Origin: Deltaproteobacteria bacterium HGW-Deltaproteobacteria-8
GTDB taxonomy: Bacteria > Desulfobacterota > Desulfovibrionia > Desulfovibrionales > Desulfovibrionaceae
Reading direction: 5' to 3'
NCBI GenBank assembly: GCA_002840405.1
Contig: PHAR01000003.1
Coordinates: 189,946-253,945, forward strand
Length of the DNA stretch: 64,000 nucleotides
Below the pieces are notes generated by a model that saw only the letters and a program-made list of their open reading frames with translations, had not been told where the DNA came from and made no database searches. Shown here piece by piece: positions 42,021 through 50,574 of this stretch. The translations under genes were made by a program, and so were the position numbers. How positions within the stretch are numbered: position 1 is the stretch's first letter; the number at the start of each line of letters is the position of its first letter.

Positions 42021-43066
42021 GCCACACCGGAGCGGAGCCTCTGTCCAAAAACATCCTGGTCACCGGCGGCGCGGGCTACATCGGCAGCCACACCTGCAAG
42101 GTCCTGGCCCAGGCCGGGTACACCCCGGTGACCCTGGACAACCTGGTCTACGGCCACGAGTGGGCCGTGCGCTTCGGGCCCTTTGTCCAGGCCGACGTCC
42201 TGGACCGTGCCGCCCTGGACCGCGTGTTCGCCGAGTTCCACCCCTCGGCTGTGCTGCATTTTGCCGCCTTCACCTACGTGGGCGAGTCCGTCACCGACCC
42301 CGGCAAATACTACCGCAACAACGCCGTCGGCACGCTGACCCTGCTGGAGGCCATGCGCGACCACGGCTGCGGGCGGCTGGTGTTCTCCAGCTCCTGCGCG
42401 GTGTACGGCCTGCCCCAGGTCCTGCCCCTTACCGAGGAGCATCCCCAGGCGCCCATGAACTCGTATGGGGTGAGCAAGGCCATGAGCGAGCGCATGATGG
42501 CCGACTTCGGACTGGCCCATGGGCTTCGCTCCGTGTGCCTGCGCTATTTCAACGCCGCCGGGGCCGATCCCGGGGGCCTGCTCGGCGAGGACCACGACCC
42601 GGAGACGCACCTGATCCCCCTGGCCGTGGAGGCCGCCTTGGGCAAGCGCCCGCCGCTCCAGGTCTTCGGCTCCGACTATCCCACCCCGGACGGCACCGCA
42701 GTGCGCGACTATGTGCATGTGCTGGACCTGGCCCAGGCCCACGTGGCCGCCTTGCGCCACCTGGAGGCTGACGCCGCGCCGGATTCCGCACCCTGCGCGG
42801 CCTTCAACCTGGGCACGGGGCAGGGCGCCTCCGTGGCCGAGGTGCTGGCGGCGGTCAAGGCCGTGTCGGGCCGCGCCGTGCCGCACAGCATGGCCCCGCG
42901 CCGCGCGGGCGATCCGCCCATGCTGGTGGCCCAGGCCGGGCTGGCGGAGCGCGTGCTGGGCTGGCGGCCCGCGTACACGGACATCAAGGACATCATCCGC
43001 ACGGCCTGGGACTGGCACGCGCGGGAACGCGCAAGCCTGCGCACACAAGAAGGGCGGTCTTCGTGA
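42017..43066 (+). CDS. galE: UDP-glucose 4-epimerase, second copy
   Basis: A 349-residue SDR with GGAGYIGSHTCK, SSSCAVYG, YGVSK (catalytic Tyr-Lys) and LRYFNAAGAD..GLLGEDHDPETHLIPL, the Bacillus/ExoB-like group. It is not a recent duplication of the preceding epimerase because the two sequences differ greatly, so they probably act on different sugars (for example UDP-Glc and UDP-GlcNAc). ATGA overlaps connect it to galE1 and the methyltransferase. Confidence 0.94.
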   Translation: MSHTGAEPLSKNILVTGGAGYIGSHTCKVLAQAGYTPVTLDNLVYGHEWAVRFGPFVQADVLDRAALDRVFAEFHPSAVLHFAAFTYVGESVTDPGKYYRNNAVGTLTLLEAMRDHGCGRLVFSSSCAVYGLPQVLPLTEEHPQAPMNSYGVSKAMSERMMADFGLAHGLRSVCLRYFNAAGADPGGLLGEDHDPETHLIPLAVEAALGKRPPLQVFGSDYPTPDGTAVRDYVHVLDLAQAHVAALRHLEADAAPDSAPCAAFNLGTGQGASVAEVLAAVKAVSGRAVPHSMAPRRAGDPPMLVAQAGLAERVLGWRPAYTDIKDIIRTAWDWHARERASLRTQEGRSS

Positions 43067-43701
43067 AGAGCAATCTGGAAGAGTGGAAAGAATTGCAGGG
43101 TACGGGCTACTTTGAAAATCACCACTGCTACGCCAAGAAGGACGGCAAGCTCCTGGCTGAGGGTGAGGATGCCGCAATCATCCAGCGCTACACTGCGCTC
43201 ACCCCGGACAAGAAGGTCGCGATCATCGGCTGCGGCTTCGGGCGGGAGTCCTCTCTCATCGCCCCACTGGTGGGCCATGTCTGGGGCGTGGACGTGAGCA
43301 GGTACATCCTGGACAAGGCCGAGGCATTTCTTTCCGCCCGCGGGGTGGGAAACTTCACTCCCGTGCTGGCCGAGCGCTGGAAGCAAGACATCCCGTACGG
43401 GCTGGACCTGGTATACTGCTACATCGTGTTTCAGCACATCACCAAGGATCTGGTGCGCGACTATCTCTCCGGCATGCGCGGCAAGCTGGCTCCCGGTGGG
43501 GAGTGGGTCTGCCAGTTTGCGGAGCTTTCCTACGGCACGGAGGATGCAGAGCAGAAGGTGTACGAGCCGTGCGTGCGCTGGACGAGCCGGGAGATCCGTG
43601 AGGTCGTGGCCCTGTGCGGGTACGAGCTGCTGGCGCTGGACACCCAGGACATCGAGGGCCACGGGCTCTGGCACTGGGTGCATTTTCGGCTTGCAGCCTA
43701 G
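43063..43701 (+). CDS. SAM-dependent class I methyltransferase
   Basis: A 212-residue protein with Rossmann motif I VAIIGCGFGRESSLIA and motif II VWGVDVS, FVFQHI-like acceptor region (YCYIVFQHITKDLVRDYL) and LAPGGEWVCQFAEL. GTG 43063 overlaps the galE2 stop by GTGA. Probably methylates a sugar or a small acceptor in the glycan pathway; the substrate is unknown. Not related to the FkbM protein at 46112. Confidence 0.87.
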   Translation: MKSNLEEWKELQGTGYFENHHCYAKKDGKLLAEGEDAAIIQRYTALTPDKKVAIIGCGFGRESSLIAPLVGHVWGVDVSRYILDKAEAFLSARGVGNFTPVLAERWKQDIPYGLDLVYCYIVFQHITKDLVRDYLSGMRGKLAPGGEWVCQFAELSYGTEDAEQKVYEPCVRWTSREIREVVALCGYELLALDTQDIEGHGLWHWVHFRLAA

Positions 43702-43732
43702 AGCGGGGCCGGACAGGGAAACGGAGGAGACG

Positions 43733-43777
43733 GTGCAGAAAGAGACAGCCCCGGGGGGCGGGATTCAGGACTGGTGA
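43733..43777 (+). CDS. Possible 14-residue peptide upstream of the radical SAM gene
   Basis: A GTG (43733) follows GGAGGA with 4-nt spacing and opens a 14-codon frame ending in TGA (product VQKETAPGGGIQDW, the first residue Met in use). It lies 63 nt before the radical SAM gene. It may be a chance ORF, a leader peptide or a regulatory upstream ORF. The good ribosome binding site is the only support; the length is below that of any known precursor-peptide class. Confidence 0.2.
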   Translation: MQKETAPGGGIQDW

Positions 43778-43839
43778 GACGACTGCCATACGGGGCGCCG
43801 CCCCGAAACTGACCCAAGCCCCCCAGACAAGGATACGCC

Positions 43840-44904
43840 ATGATCAAGGATGAATACAGCCCCTACAAGGTGGTCCACCACCCCGAGAGGCTTGCCCAGT
43901 TGCGCCACGGGGAGCAGATCAACCCGGTGCAGGTCCACCTCGTTCCGAGCAACCGCTGCAACCAAAGCTGCACCTTCTGCGCCTACCGCATGCCGGAGTA
44001 TTCCAGCAGCCAGAACTTTGACAGCCGGGACATCATGAGCGGTCCCAAGCTCATGGAGATACTGGACTCCTGCAAGGCGCTGGGCGTGCGGGCCGTGCAG
44101 TACACAGGTGGAGGCGAGCCCCTTACCCATCCGGACATCGCCGAGGCCTTCCGCCGCACCCTGGACCTGGGCCTGGACCTGGCCCTTGTGTCCAACGGCA
44201 TGGCCCTTACGGACGAGCTCATAGACCTGCTCACGGACGTCGCCTGGGTCCGCGTCAGCGTGGACTGCGGCAACCCGGCAACCTACTCGCTTATCCGGCG
44301 GGTCAAAAGCCAGGTCTTCACCCGCGTCACGGAGAATGTGGGCAAGCTGGCCCGCCGCAAAAAGGGCACCACCCTGGGGATCGGTTTTGTGGTGAACGCG
44401 GAGAACCACCGCGAGATCTATGACGCCTGTCGCCTGTTCAAAGACCTGGGCGTGGACAATTTCCGCATCTCCGCAGCCTTCACCCCGAGCGGCGTGGGCT
44501 ACTTCGACTCCTTCTTCCAGTCCGCGAGGGACCTGGCCCAGCGCGCCAAGGAGGAGTTCGAGGATGCGAATTTTACGGTGTTCAACCTCTTCGGCGACCG
44601 CATCGCCGATTTGTTCCACGGCGACCAGGACTACGACTACTGCCCCATGAAGGAATTCGTGCCCTACATCGGCGCGGATCTGGGCGTCTACACGTGCTGC
44701 ATGCTGGCCTACAACGACAATGGGTACATCGGCTCACTCAAGGACAAGAGCTTCGAGGAGCTGTGGAACAGCAAGGAAAAGCGTGAGTTTTACCAGGGGC
44801 ATTCACCGCGCACGCTCTGCCGCATCCCCTGCATGTTTGAGAAGAAGAACCGGTTCATCCACTACTGCATCAAGGACGACCCCCGGCACATCAATTACAT
44901 CTGA
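43840..44904 (+). CDS. Radical SAM enzyme with SPASM-like C-terminus
   Basis: 354 residues. The [4Fe-4S] motif is CNQSCTFC (Cys40, 44, 47), followed by YTGGGEPLTHP (GGE motif). The C-terminal half has eight or more cysteines (YCPM, YTCCM, LCRIPC, HYC), an auxiliary-cluster pattern as in SPASM/twitch proteins. In carbohydrate loci such enzymes often act on sugars or modify lipid carriers; here nothing indicates the substrate. Start ATG 43840 follows GGATACGCC. The preceding short ORF may be a regulator. Confidence 0.88.
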   Translation: MIKDEYSPYKVVHHPERLAQLRHGEQINPVQVHLVPSNRCNQSCTFCAYRMPEYSSSQNFDSRDIMSGPKLMEILDSCKALGVRAVQYTGGGEPLTHPDIAEAFRRTLDLGLDLALVSNGMALTDELIDLLTDVAWVRVSVDCGNPATYSLIRRVKSQVFTRVTENVGKLARRKKGTTLGIGFVVNAENHREIYDACRLFKDLGVDNFRISAAFTPSGVGYFDSFFQSARDLAQRAKEEFEDANFTVFNLFGDRIADLFHGDQDYDYCPMKEFVPYIGADLGVYTCCMLAYNDNGYIGSLKDKSFEELWNSKEKREFYQGHSPRTLCRIPCMFEKKNRFIHYCIKDDPRHINYI

Positions 44905-44928
44905 CCGCCCTGCGTGGGCAGGGGCCGC

Positions 44929-46074
44929 ATGCGCGCAGCACCGCGATTCTCCATTCTGGTTCCCACCTTCAACCAGGCGCACTACCTGGGCCAGGCCCTG
45001 GACTCCCTGCTGGCCCAGACCTGTGGGGACTTCGAGGCCCTGGTGGTGGACGACGGCTCCGTTGACGACACCCCCCAGGTGCTGGCCGCTTATGCCGCGC
45101 GCGACGAGCGCGTCCGGCCCTTCCGGCGGGACAACGGCGGCTGTGGCGCGGCCCTGAACACAGGCCTGGAGCAGGCTCGCGGGGCTTGGGTGGGTTGGCT
45201 GTCCTCCGATGACCTGTTCGAGCCGGACAAGTTGGCCGTGCATGCGCAAGCCATCCTCCAGCACCCGGAAGCCGGCTTCTTCCACACGCATTTTTATTAT
45301 CTCGACGAGGCCACGGGCGAGAAATCCTCCCCGGACCCTTGGCGTCCCGTCCCGCCTGCGCACTTCCAGGTCTCGCGCCTGCTGGAGGGCAACTATGTGC
45401 ATGGCAACGCGGTCATGGTGCGCAAGGATGTCTTTGACGAGGTCGGCTCTTTTGACGAGAGCCTGCGCTACGGCCAGGATTTCGACATGTGGCTGCGCAT
45501 GAGCGCCCGGCACAGGTCCGTGTACCTGGAGGCGCGCACCTGCGTCACGCGGTGGCACAGCGGGCAGACCACCAACCTGTTCCCCGTGGCCGGGCTGTAT
45601 GACTCCTGCCGGGCCTGCCTGAATTTCCTGAACGCCTTCGCGTTCGCCGGACTGTTTCCCCAGCTTAATCTGGCGCACCCGGATGAGGCCGCCGCAGCCG
45701 TGGACGAAGTGCTGGGCATCGTCTGCAACACCGGGGCGTACATCTACCAGCTGGGCTACAACACGCTGCTGCCGGACAGGCTGCGCGAGTGGCTGGGCAC
45801 CGACGCAGCCTCCGCAGCCCAGGCCGCGCGGGAGGTTCTGCGCCAGCGGCTGTCCCGGCCGCAGACCCAGGCCCTGCCCCGGGTCATCCTGCAGAGCCTG
45901 GCCGCCGCGCTGGAGCAGACGGACGCCTGGGCCTTCACCCCGCGCGGTGTGGAGCAGGTCATCGCCGACACCCTGGCCGACCCGGCCACGCCGGAGCAGA
46001 AGCGCCAGAACCTGCTGCGCTACCGGGAATACTTGGCGGCCGCCCACGCCAGGCTCGGGTGCGTGCGCGCATGA
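44929..46074 (+). CDS. Family 2 glycosyltransferase with long C-terminal extension
   Basis: From ATG 44929 (GTG 44914 possible) 381 residues. N-terminal GT-A: FSILVPTFNQAHYLGQALDSLLAQ, VVDDGSVDDT, a DD-type SSDDLFEPDKL, YGQDFDMWLRM. After about residue 240 a helical extension without obvious motif (DEAAAAVDEVLGIVCNTGAYIYQLGYNTLLPDRL). Possibly adds an outer sugar to the glycan. It is convergent with the FkbM gene 37 nt away. Confidence 0.88.
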   Translation: MRAAPRFSILVPTFNQAHYLGQALDSLLAQTCGDFEALVVDDGSVDDTPQVLAAYAARDERVRPFRRDNGGCGAALNTGLEQARGAWVGWLSSDDLFEPDKLAVHAQAILQHPEAGFFHTHFYYLDEATGEKSSPDPWRPVPPAHFQVSRLLEGNYVHGNAVMVRKDVFDEVGSFDESLRYGQDFDMWLRMSARHRSVYLEARTCVTRWHSGQTTNLFPVAGLYDSCRACLNFLNAFAFAGLFPQLNLAHPDEAAAAVDEVLGIVCNTGAYIYQLGYNTLLPDRLREWLGTDAASAAQAAREVLRQRLSRPQTQALPRVILQSLAAALEQTDAWAFTPRGVEQVIADTLADPATPEQKRQNLLRYREYLAAAHARLGCVRA

Positions 46075-46111
46075 GCGCCCAGGCGCTCGGCGCGGCCTGA
46101 AAAGCAAGGGG

Positions 46112-46888
46112 CTAGGCGCGCACGAAGATTCTGTTGCCGGTTCCGGCCCAGCGCGTTCCGGCCAGCTGCTGGTCGGAGTGCTCAGGGTAGTCGCTCTCCT
46201 CCGCGAAACCGGCTTGGCGGAGCGTTTTGTAGAAATCCTCGTGCTCCCCCTGCGTGAAGGTGATCTCCACGAGCAGCGTGCGCAGCCCAGGGTCGCGCAA
46301 GAGCCTGTCCGCCCCGGCCAGAACCTTCCCCTCGTGCCCGTCCACATCAATCTTGAGGTGGGCCGGAGTCGGCAATCCCAGTTCGTAGCACAGCCTGTCC
46401 AGGGGCACGCCAAGCATCATCTGGACGTGGAACGGCGTGAAGTCCTTGCCTTCGAAGTCGCGGGTCGAGCCGAAGCAGTGCATGGCCGCGCCCGGAACGT
46501 AGGCCCCCTGGTCCATGAGGTCGAGCCCCAGAGGGTGGATGTTCAGGGGGGCCACGGCCAGGGTGTCGCTCACCGCAATGCACAGCGGCAGCACCAGCCC
46601 TGAAAGCCCGTTGAGGTGCGTGTTGCGGTTGAGCTTCGCGTGGTTCAGCGCTTCCGGTTCAAAGGCGTACACAAGCCCCCGCCGCTCCATGCGGAGCGCG
46701 GCATAGAGCGAGTAAAGCCCGATGTTGGCCCCCACGTCAAAGAACGTGTCGCCGGGGCGGAAGTGGCGGTCCATCCATTCCAGGGTTTCCGGCTCCTTGC
46801 TGGCATAGGTGTCGCCCCGCCAGGATTCGGCCTTGGAGTCCACGTCAAGAAGGATGGGAAGCCCTCGCACCGTGTATTGCTGTATCAT
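46112..46888 (-). CDS. FkbM family methyltransferase
   Basis: 258 residues. FkbM methyltransferases transfer a methyl group from S-adenosylmethionine to hydroxyls of sugars or polyketides. Motif I is TFFDVGANIGLYSLYAAL, with VYAFEPEALNHAKLNRNTHLNGLSG following, and HLKIDVDGHEGKVLAGADRLL near the end, both diagnostic for FkbM. The gene lies opposite to all surrounding glycan genes, between two plus-strand operons, so it has its own promoter in the 349-nt gap to neuA-like. Sugar O-methylation of the surface glycan is likely. Confidence 0.92.
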   Translation of the reverse strand: MIQQYTVRGLPILLDVDSKAESWRGDTYASKEPETLEWMDRHFRPGDTFFDVGANIGLYSLYAALRMERRGLVYAFEPEALNHAKLNRNTHLNGLSGLVLPLCIAVSDTLAVAPLNIHPLGLDLMDQGAYVPGAAMHCFGSTRDFEGKDFTPFHVQMMLGVPLDRLCYELGLPTPAHLKIDVDGHEGKVLAGADRLLRDPGLRTLLVEITFTQGEHEDFYKTLRQAGFAEESDYPEHSDQQLAGTRWAGTGNRIFVRA

Positions 46889-47237
46889 GCTGCTGCTCCA
46901 ATGTTCTTTTGCTCAAGGGTTCGGCACCGCCGACCGGCATGCGCGCAGGACACGAATCTTGCAGGGATTATGCCGCGTTTGAGCGCGTTGCGGCGCGAGC
47001 ATAAGCTTATCGGCCGGAGAACGCCAGTTCTCAAGGCCTGCGGGGGGTCCGTGTTGCTGCGTCAGTTTTTTTCGTGTAGTGAACAATCGAGGAAATGGCC
47101 ATTTTTGCCGCTACGCGTCCAGCACCGGGCAAAGAGGTCCGCAATGCGCTGGAAAAGAACCGCAAACCAGGAGTTTGGGCCGCGCTGGACAGGGTGCTGG
47201 GCCGCGCGCTAAACTTTCTAAATCGTTTTGACGATGA
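46889..47237. promoter_or_regulatory. Divergent intergenic region between FkbM and the sugar operon
   Basis: No strongly supported gene, but a possible 53-residue ORF at 47095-47256 (see next entry) occupies part of it. Visible elements are a 10-bp palindrome ATAAGCTTAT (47001-47010), an inverted repeat GAGAAC-GCCA-GTTCTC (47017-47032) and TAAACTTT (47210-47217) followed after 12 bp by GACGATGA, a distant likeness to the flagellar sigma-28 promoter (TAAAGTTT-N11-GCCGATAA). The left half has the likely promoter for fkbM. All functional statements are inferred. Confidence 0.45.
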
Positions 47238-47256
47238 ATGGTTATGGTGCCCATGA
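47095..47256 (+). CDS. Possible small protein overlapping the neuA-like start
   Basis: ATG 47095 opens a 53-codon frame whose TGA overlaps an in-frame ATG (47253) of the neuA-like gene in the ATGA manner common in this operon. Translation begins MAIFAATRPAPGKEVRNAL and ends with DDEWLWCP. AGGA lies too near the ATG (about 2 nt) and third-position G+C is near 55 percent, below the neighbours. Seen directly: the ORF and overlap. Whether it is expressed is open. Confidence 0.3.
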   Translation: MAIFAATRPAPGKEVRNALEKNRKPGVWAALDRVLGRALNFLNRFDDEWLWCP

Positions 47257-47990
47257 ATCGACTCTCTTCTCACCCCGTGGACGCATGGCCGCGCTCCATG
47301 CAGGAAAGCAACCCTCCCGCCCCGGCCGAGGGGGGCGTGCTGGCCATCATCCCCGCGCGCGGCGGCTCCAAGGGGCTGCCGCGGAAGAATGTCCTGCCCC
47401 TGGGCGGCAAGCCCCTGGTGGCCCATTCCATCGAAACAGCCCTGCGCGCAGCGAGCATCAACCGGGTGGTGGTTTCCACCGACGACGACGAGATCGCGTC
47501 GATCGCCGCCGCCTACTCCGGGGTGGACGTGGTGCGCCGCCCGGCGGACCTTGCCACGGACCGGGCGGATCTTGGCGACGTGCTGGAGCACGCTCAGGAA
47601 ATGCTGGCCGAGCGGAAAGTCTTCGCCGCGCATGTCGTGGTGCTGCTGCCCACGCACCCCTTCCGCACGCCGGGCCTTGTTGATTTTTTGACGGGCAAGC
47701 TGCTGCAGGGATTCTCCACCGTGCTGACGGTGCGCAGAATAACCGCAGCGCCGTGGCGCAACCTGGTTCTGAACGACGGCGTGCTGGCCCCGCTGAAGGA
47801 CGAACACGGCAGGGAGGTCTTTTTCCGTTCGTATGGCCTGTTCTCCGCCTACACCCCGGGCGTGGCGTCACGCTGCTACTGCCACGAGATAATTAATTTC
47901 ACCGAGTGCGTGGACATTGACGAGCCGAGCGACTTCGCCCTGGCGGAGCGGGTGCTTGCGGACAACTTGTTTTCCTTTGGCGTGGACTGA
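47238..47990 (+). CDS. Acylneuraminate/pseudaminate cytidylyltransferase (NeuA/LegF-like)
   Basis: Activates a nonulosonic acid with CTP to the CMP-sugar; 250 residues from ATG 47238. Further in-frame ATG at 47244 and 47253 exist; the domain starts near residue 33, so any is possible, 47253 having the ATGA overlap with the small ORF. The CMP-Kdn/NeuA signature is IPARGGSKGLPRKNVLPLGGKPLVAHSIE, then VVVSTDDDEIASIA and FTECVDIDEPSDFALAE at the end. It leads a run of overlapping genes. Legionaminate and pseudaminate synthetases share this fold; the exact sugar is unknown. Confidence 0.9.
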   Translation: MVMVPMNRLSSHPVDAWPRSMQESNPPAPAEGGVLAIIPARGGSKGLPRKNVLPLGGKPLVAHSIETALRAASINRVVVSTDDDEIASIAAAYSGVDVVRRPADLATDRADLGDVLEHAQEMLAERKVFAAHVVVLLPTHPFRTPGLVDFLTGKLLQGFSTVLTVRRITAAPWRNLVLNDGVLAPLKDEHGREVFFRSYGLFSAYTPGVASRCYCHEIINFTECVDIDEPSDFALAERVLADNLFSFGVD

Positions 47991-47991
47991 G

Positions 47992-50574
47992 ATGCGTGCC
48001 CTGATTCCGTTCTGCTTTTCGCCCGGCCAGAGCCGGGAAACCGGGTCCGCCGGATTGAAGGTCTTGCTGCGCGAGCTTCTGGCCCGGCCGGAGATCACCC
48101 TCGTGGTGCTGGCGCACGATGGCCCGCCTCCGCTTCAGGACTGCACGGATGCGCGCGTGGTCCTGCTGCCTGTGGCTGCGGAATTCGCCGAGCCATCGTC
48201 TGAAAGTCCCTTTGCCCCTGGTTCGGAGGAGGCGCTTGCCGCCGCGCAGGCCAGCGGCCTCTTGGCGGACGGGCCCGTGCTCCTGCTGGATTGGCGCGAT
48301 CAGCGCCTGACGGGCTCCCTGGCGCAGGAGGCCCTGCGGGAAATGCAGGCCGTCCGGGCCGAGGCGCTCGTGAGCGTGACGCTGTGCCGGGACCATCCGT
48401 GCCAGCTGCAGGAGCCCGTGGAAATCCTCGGCAGGTGCCTCGCGGTTCTGCGCGAGACCGGCGGCGCGGTCGAGACGCCGGGCCCCGGACTGTGGCAGAG
48501 CCGCGCGCTGGCCTTCCCCTGGGCCAAGCGCCTTGTGCTTTTCGAGCAGGGCGAAGGCCCCTGCTTTGTCCAGGAGGACGGAACCTGCCAGACCGCGTTT
48601 TGCGCCGTGGCCGACCCGGCGCGCGCCGTGGCGGCCGGGGAGACTGTCTGGCTGCGCCGGAGCGAGACCCAGGCGAGTCTCCTGGCCGGGGCCGCTGAGC
48701 TGGAGCTCCTGGCCGAGCGCCACGGCGTGCGGTGTGACGAGGTCCTGGGGTGGTCCCCCAAGGCGTTGGCCGAGGGCCTTGAGGCGGACGTGCTGGCGTC
48801 TGCGCGGCAGGCGGGCGGCCAGGAACTGCGTGTCCGGCTGCGCAGCCCCGCCGGGCCGCGGGCCAGGGTGTTCGTGCTGCCGGTGCCTGTGGCTGTCCCG
48901 GGGGCCGGGCTGGCGAGTTGCGAATTTCTGGAGAGGCCCTTCCCGGCCGGAGCCCTGGAGGCTACATTCGCCCTGCCGCAGGAGCCTGCGGCGGGCTATC
49001 TCGTCTGCGCGTTGCAGACCGCTGCCGGGGCGCAGTGCGACCTGCTGCTGCCCTATGTTCCCAGTGTGCCGCTGTGGTGCCGCGACCCCAAGGATGGCGG
49101 ATGCGTTCGGATGGACAGCGGCCAGAGCATCACCGGGCGGCAGGATTTTCCCGAGGTCTTCGAGGTGGACGGAAGCCTCGCGCTGCTTGGACCCGGCATC
49201 CGCTCGCTGCGGGCGGCCCTGGCCTCGCCCCGCCTCGCGCATCTGGTGCTGCCGATCGCTGCGGGCGTCGCAGCCGCAAAGGAATGGGCTGCCGCCAGGC
49301 GCGCCATGGCCTGCGAGCTCCCCGGCGGCGCCGGGCATGAGCGGTCCGTCCCGGCCTTGGCCGAGGCGCAGGGGCCGGAGCAGGCAGGCCCGGATCCGCA
49401 AGGACCGGAGTCGGCGGCAAGGCGTCTGGCCCTGTTGCGCACACGGGTTTTGGATGCCCAGCGCCTGGCCCTGCGCTGTCGCCTGGTGAGGCACATCCTG
49501 GCCGGAATGGAGGACTGCCCCGCACATGTCGGACAGATTTTCGGTGTCGGGCGGGATTCGCCGACCGCAGCGGCCCGGGGATTGACCGCAGCCGTACTGG
49601 CGGCGCTGCCCGGGCCGCAGGAGCTGTCCGCAGAGGGTGCCTGGCTGGACATGCTCGGGCTGGTCCAATGGGCCTGGCCGGGCAGGTGGGAGGCGACATT
49701 CCTGCCCACCCTGCGCCGGGCTGGAACGCCGGAAGGGCGTCTGCGGTCCCTGGCGCGGCGGCACGCCCTGAGACGCTGCGCAACGATCGAGCACCCGGCC
49801 ATTGAGCGCCCCTTTGGCCTGAGCCTGAGCGCGGCGGCGGACGAACTGGCCGTGGCCAACGAGCAGCGCGGCACCGTGAGCCTGTTCAGCCTCCAGGGGC
49901 GCTTCCTGCGCGAGGTGGAGCACCCGGGGGCGCTGTCCGTGGGGCTGGCCCATGACGAATCGGGCCGGCTGTGGGTCGCCACGTCCTGCCCCAGCGGCCA
50001 CAACCTGCTGCGGTCCAACGCGGAGCGTACGGCGTTTGAGCCCGCAAGCCCGGCCGGAGGGTTCCCGGAGGGGACCCCATGCCCATGGTTCCTGTGCGCC
50101 GGTGGCGGGGAGATCTTCGTGCAGTGCGCAGATCCGGCGACGTCCACGAGCCGGGTGGCGGCCTTGCGCGCGGACGGGCGGCAAGGCTTTGCGGCCAGGG
50201 TGTTGCCGCAGCGTTGGGGCATGCCCGGCGGCCTGTTCCTGCATCAGGGAAAACTCGTCGTGGCCGAACGAAGGTTCCCGGCTTTGTGGCTTTGCGATCC
50301 CGGCGGGGGGCAGGCGCGCTGCCTCGTGAGGCTTGATCCGCGGTTCGGCCAGATCTTAAGCGGGCTCTCCACTGGCGAGGACATGTTTTTCGCCACGTCG
50401 CAGGGCGTGCTCAAGCTCGACGGCACGGGGCGCATGGTCTTTTTTGCGGAGGCCGATTCCCTGCGCCTGAAGCGGCCCTCGGGCGTGGCACTGGTCCCCG
50501 GGGCGGACCGGGCGCGCCTGTACGTTGCGGATTACGGAAGCCATTTGGTGCAGATTTACGAGGTGGGGCCATGA
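47992..50574 (+). CDS. Large protein of unknown function with C-terminal beta-propeller
   Basis: 860 residues, starting at ATG 47992, two nt after the neuA-like stop. The N-terminal part (1-220) begins MRALIPFCFSPGQSRETGSAG and has the feel of a nucleotidyltransferase-like Rossmann domain (LLREL.ARPEITLVVLAHDG, GPVLLLDWRDQRLTGSLAQ), but no NTP-binding signature is convincing. The middle (about 290-580) is unrecognised. The last 260 residues are NHL/SMP-like beta-propeller blades (GLAHDESGRLWVATSCPSGHNLL, GGLFLHQGKLVVAERRFPALWLCDPGGGQ, GEDMFFATSQGVLKLDGTGRMVFF, ADRARLYVADYGSHLVQIYEVG). There is no signal peptide, so it is probably cytoplasmic. The next gene overlaps by ATGA. Confidence 0.85.
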   Translation: MRALIPFCFSPGQSRETGSAGLKVLLRELLARPEITLVVLAHDGPPPLQDCTDARVVLLPVAAEFAEPSSESPFAPGSEEALAAAQASGLLADGPVLLLDWRDQRLTGSLAQEALREMQAVRAEALVSVTLCRDHPCQLQEPVEILGRCLAVLRETGGAVETPGPGLWQSRALAFPWAKRLVLFEQGEGPCFVQEDGTCQTAFCAVADPARAVAAGETVWLRRSETQASLLAGAAELELLAERHGVRCDEVLGWSPKALAEGLEADVLASARQAGGQELRVRLRSPAGPRARVFVLPVPVAVPGAGLASCEFLERPFPAGALEATFALPQEPAAGYLVCALQTAAGAQCDLLLPYVPSVPLWCRDPKDGGCVRMDSGQSITGRQDFPEVFEVDGSLALLGPGIRSLRAALASPRLAHLVLPIAAGVAAAKEWAAARRAMACELPGGAGHERSVPALAEAQGPEQAGPDPQGPESAARRLALLRTRVLDAQRLALRCRLVRHILAGMEDCPAHVGQIFGVGRDSPTAAARGLTAAVLAALPGPQELSAEGAWLDMLGLVQWAWPGRWEATFLPTLRRAGTPEGRLRSLARRHALRRCATIEHPAIERPFGLSLSAAADELAVANEQRGTVSLFSLQGRFLREVEHPGALSVGLAHDESGRLWVATSCPSGHNLLRSNAERTAFEPASPAGGFPEGTPCPWFLCAGGGEIFVQCADPATSTSRVAALRADGRQGFAARVLPQRWGMPGGLFLHQGKLVVAERRFPALWLCDPGGGQARCLVRLDPRFGQILSGLSTGEDMFFATSQGVLKLDGTGRMVFFAEADSLRLKRPSGVALVPGADRARLYVADYGSHLVQIYEVGP

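Noticed and set aside
47899-50244. A 781-residue minus-strand frame
   Set aside because: Antisense to the 860-residue protein gene, which is coupled to both neighbours; low-complexity reverse composition.
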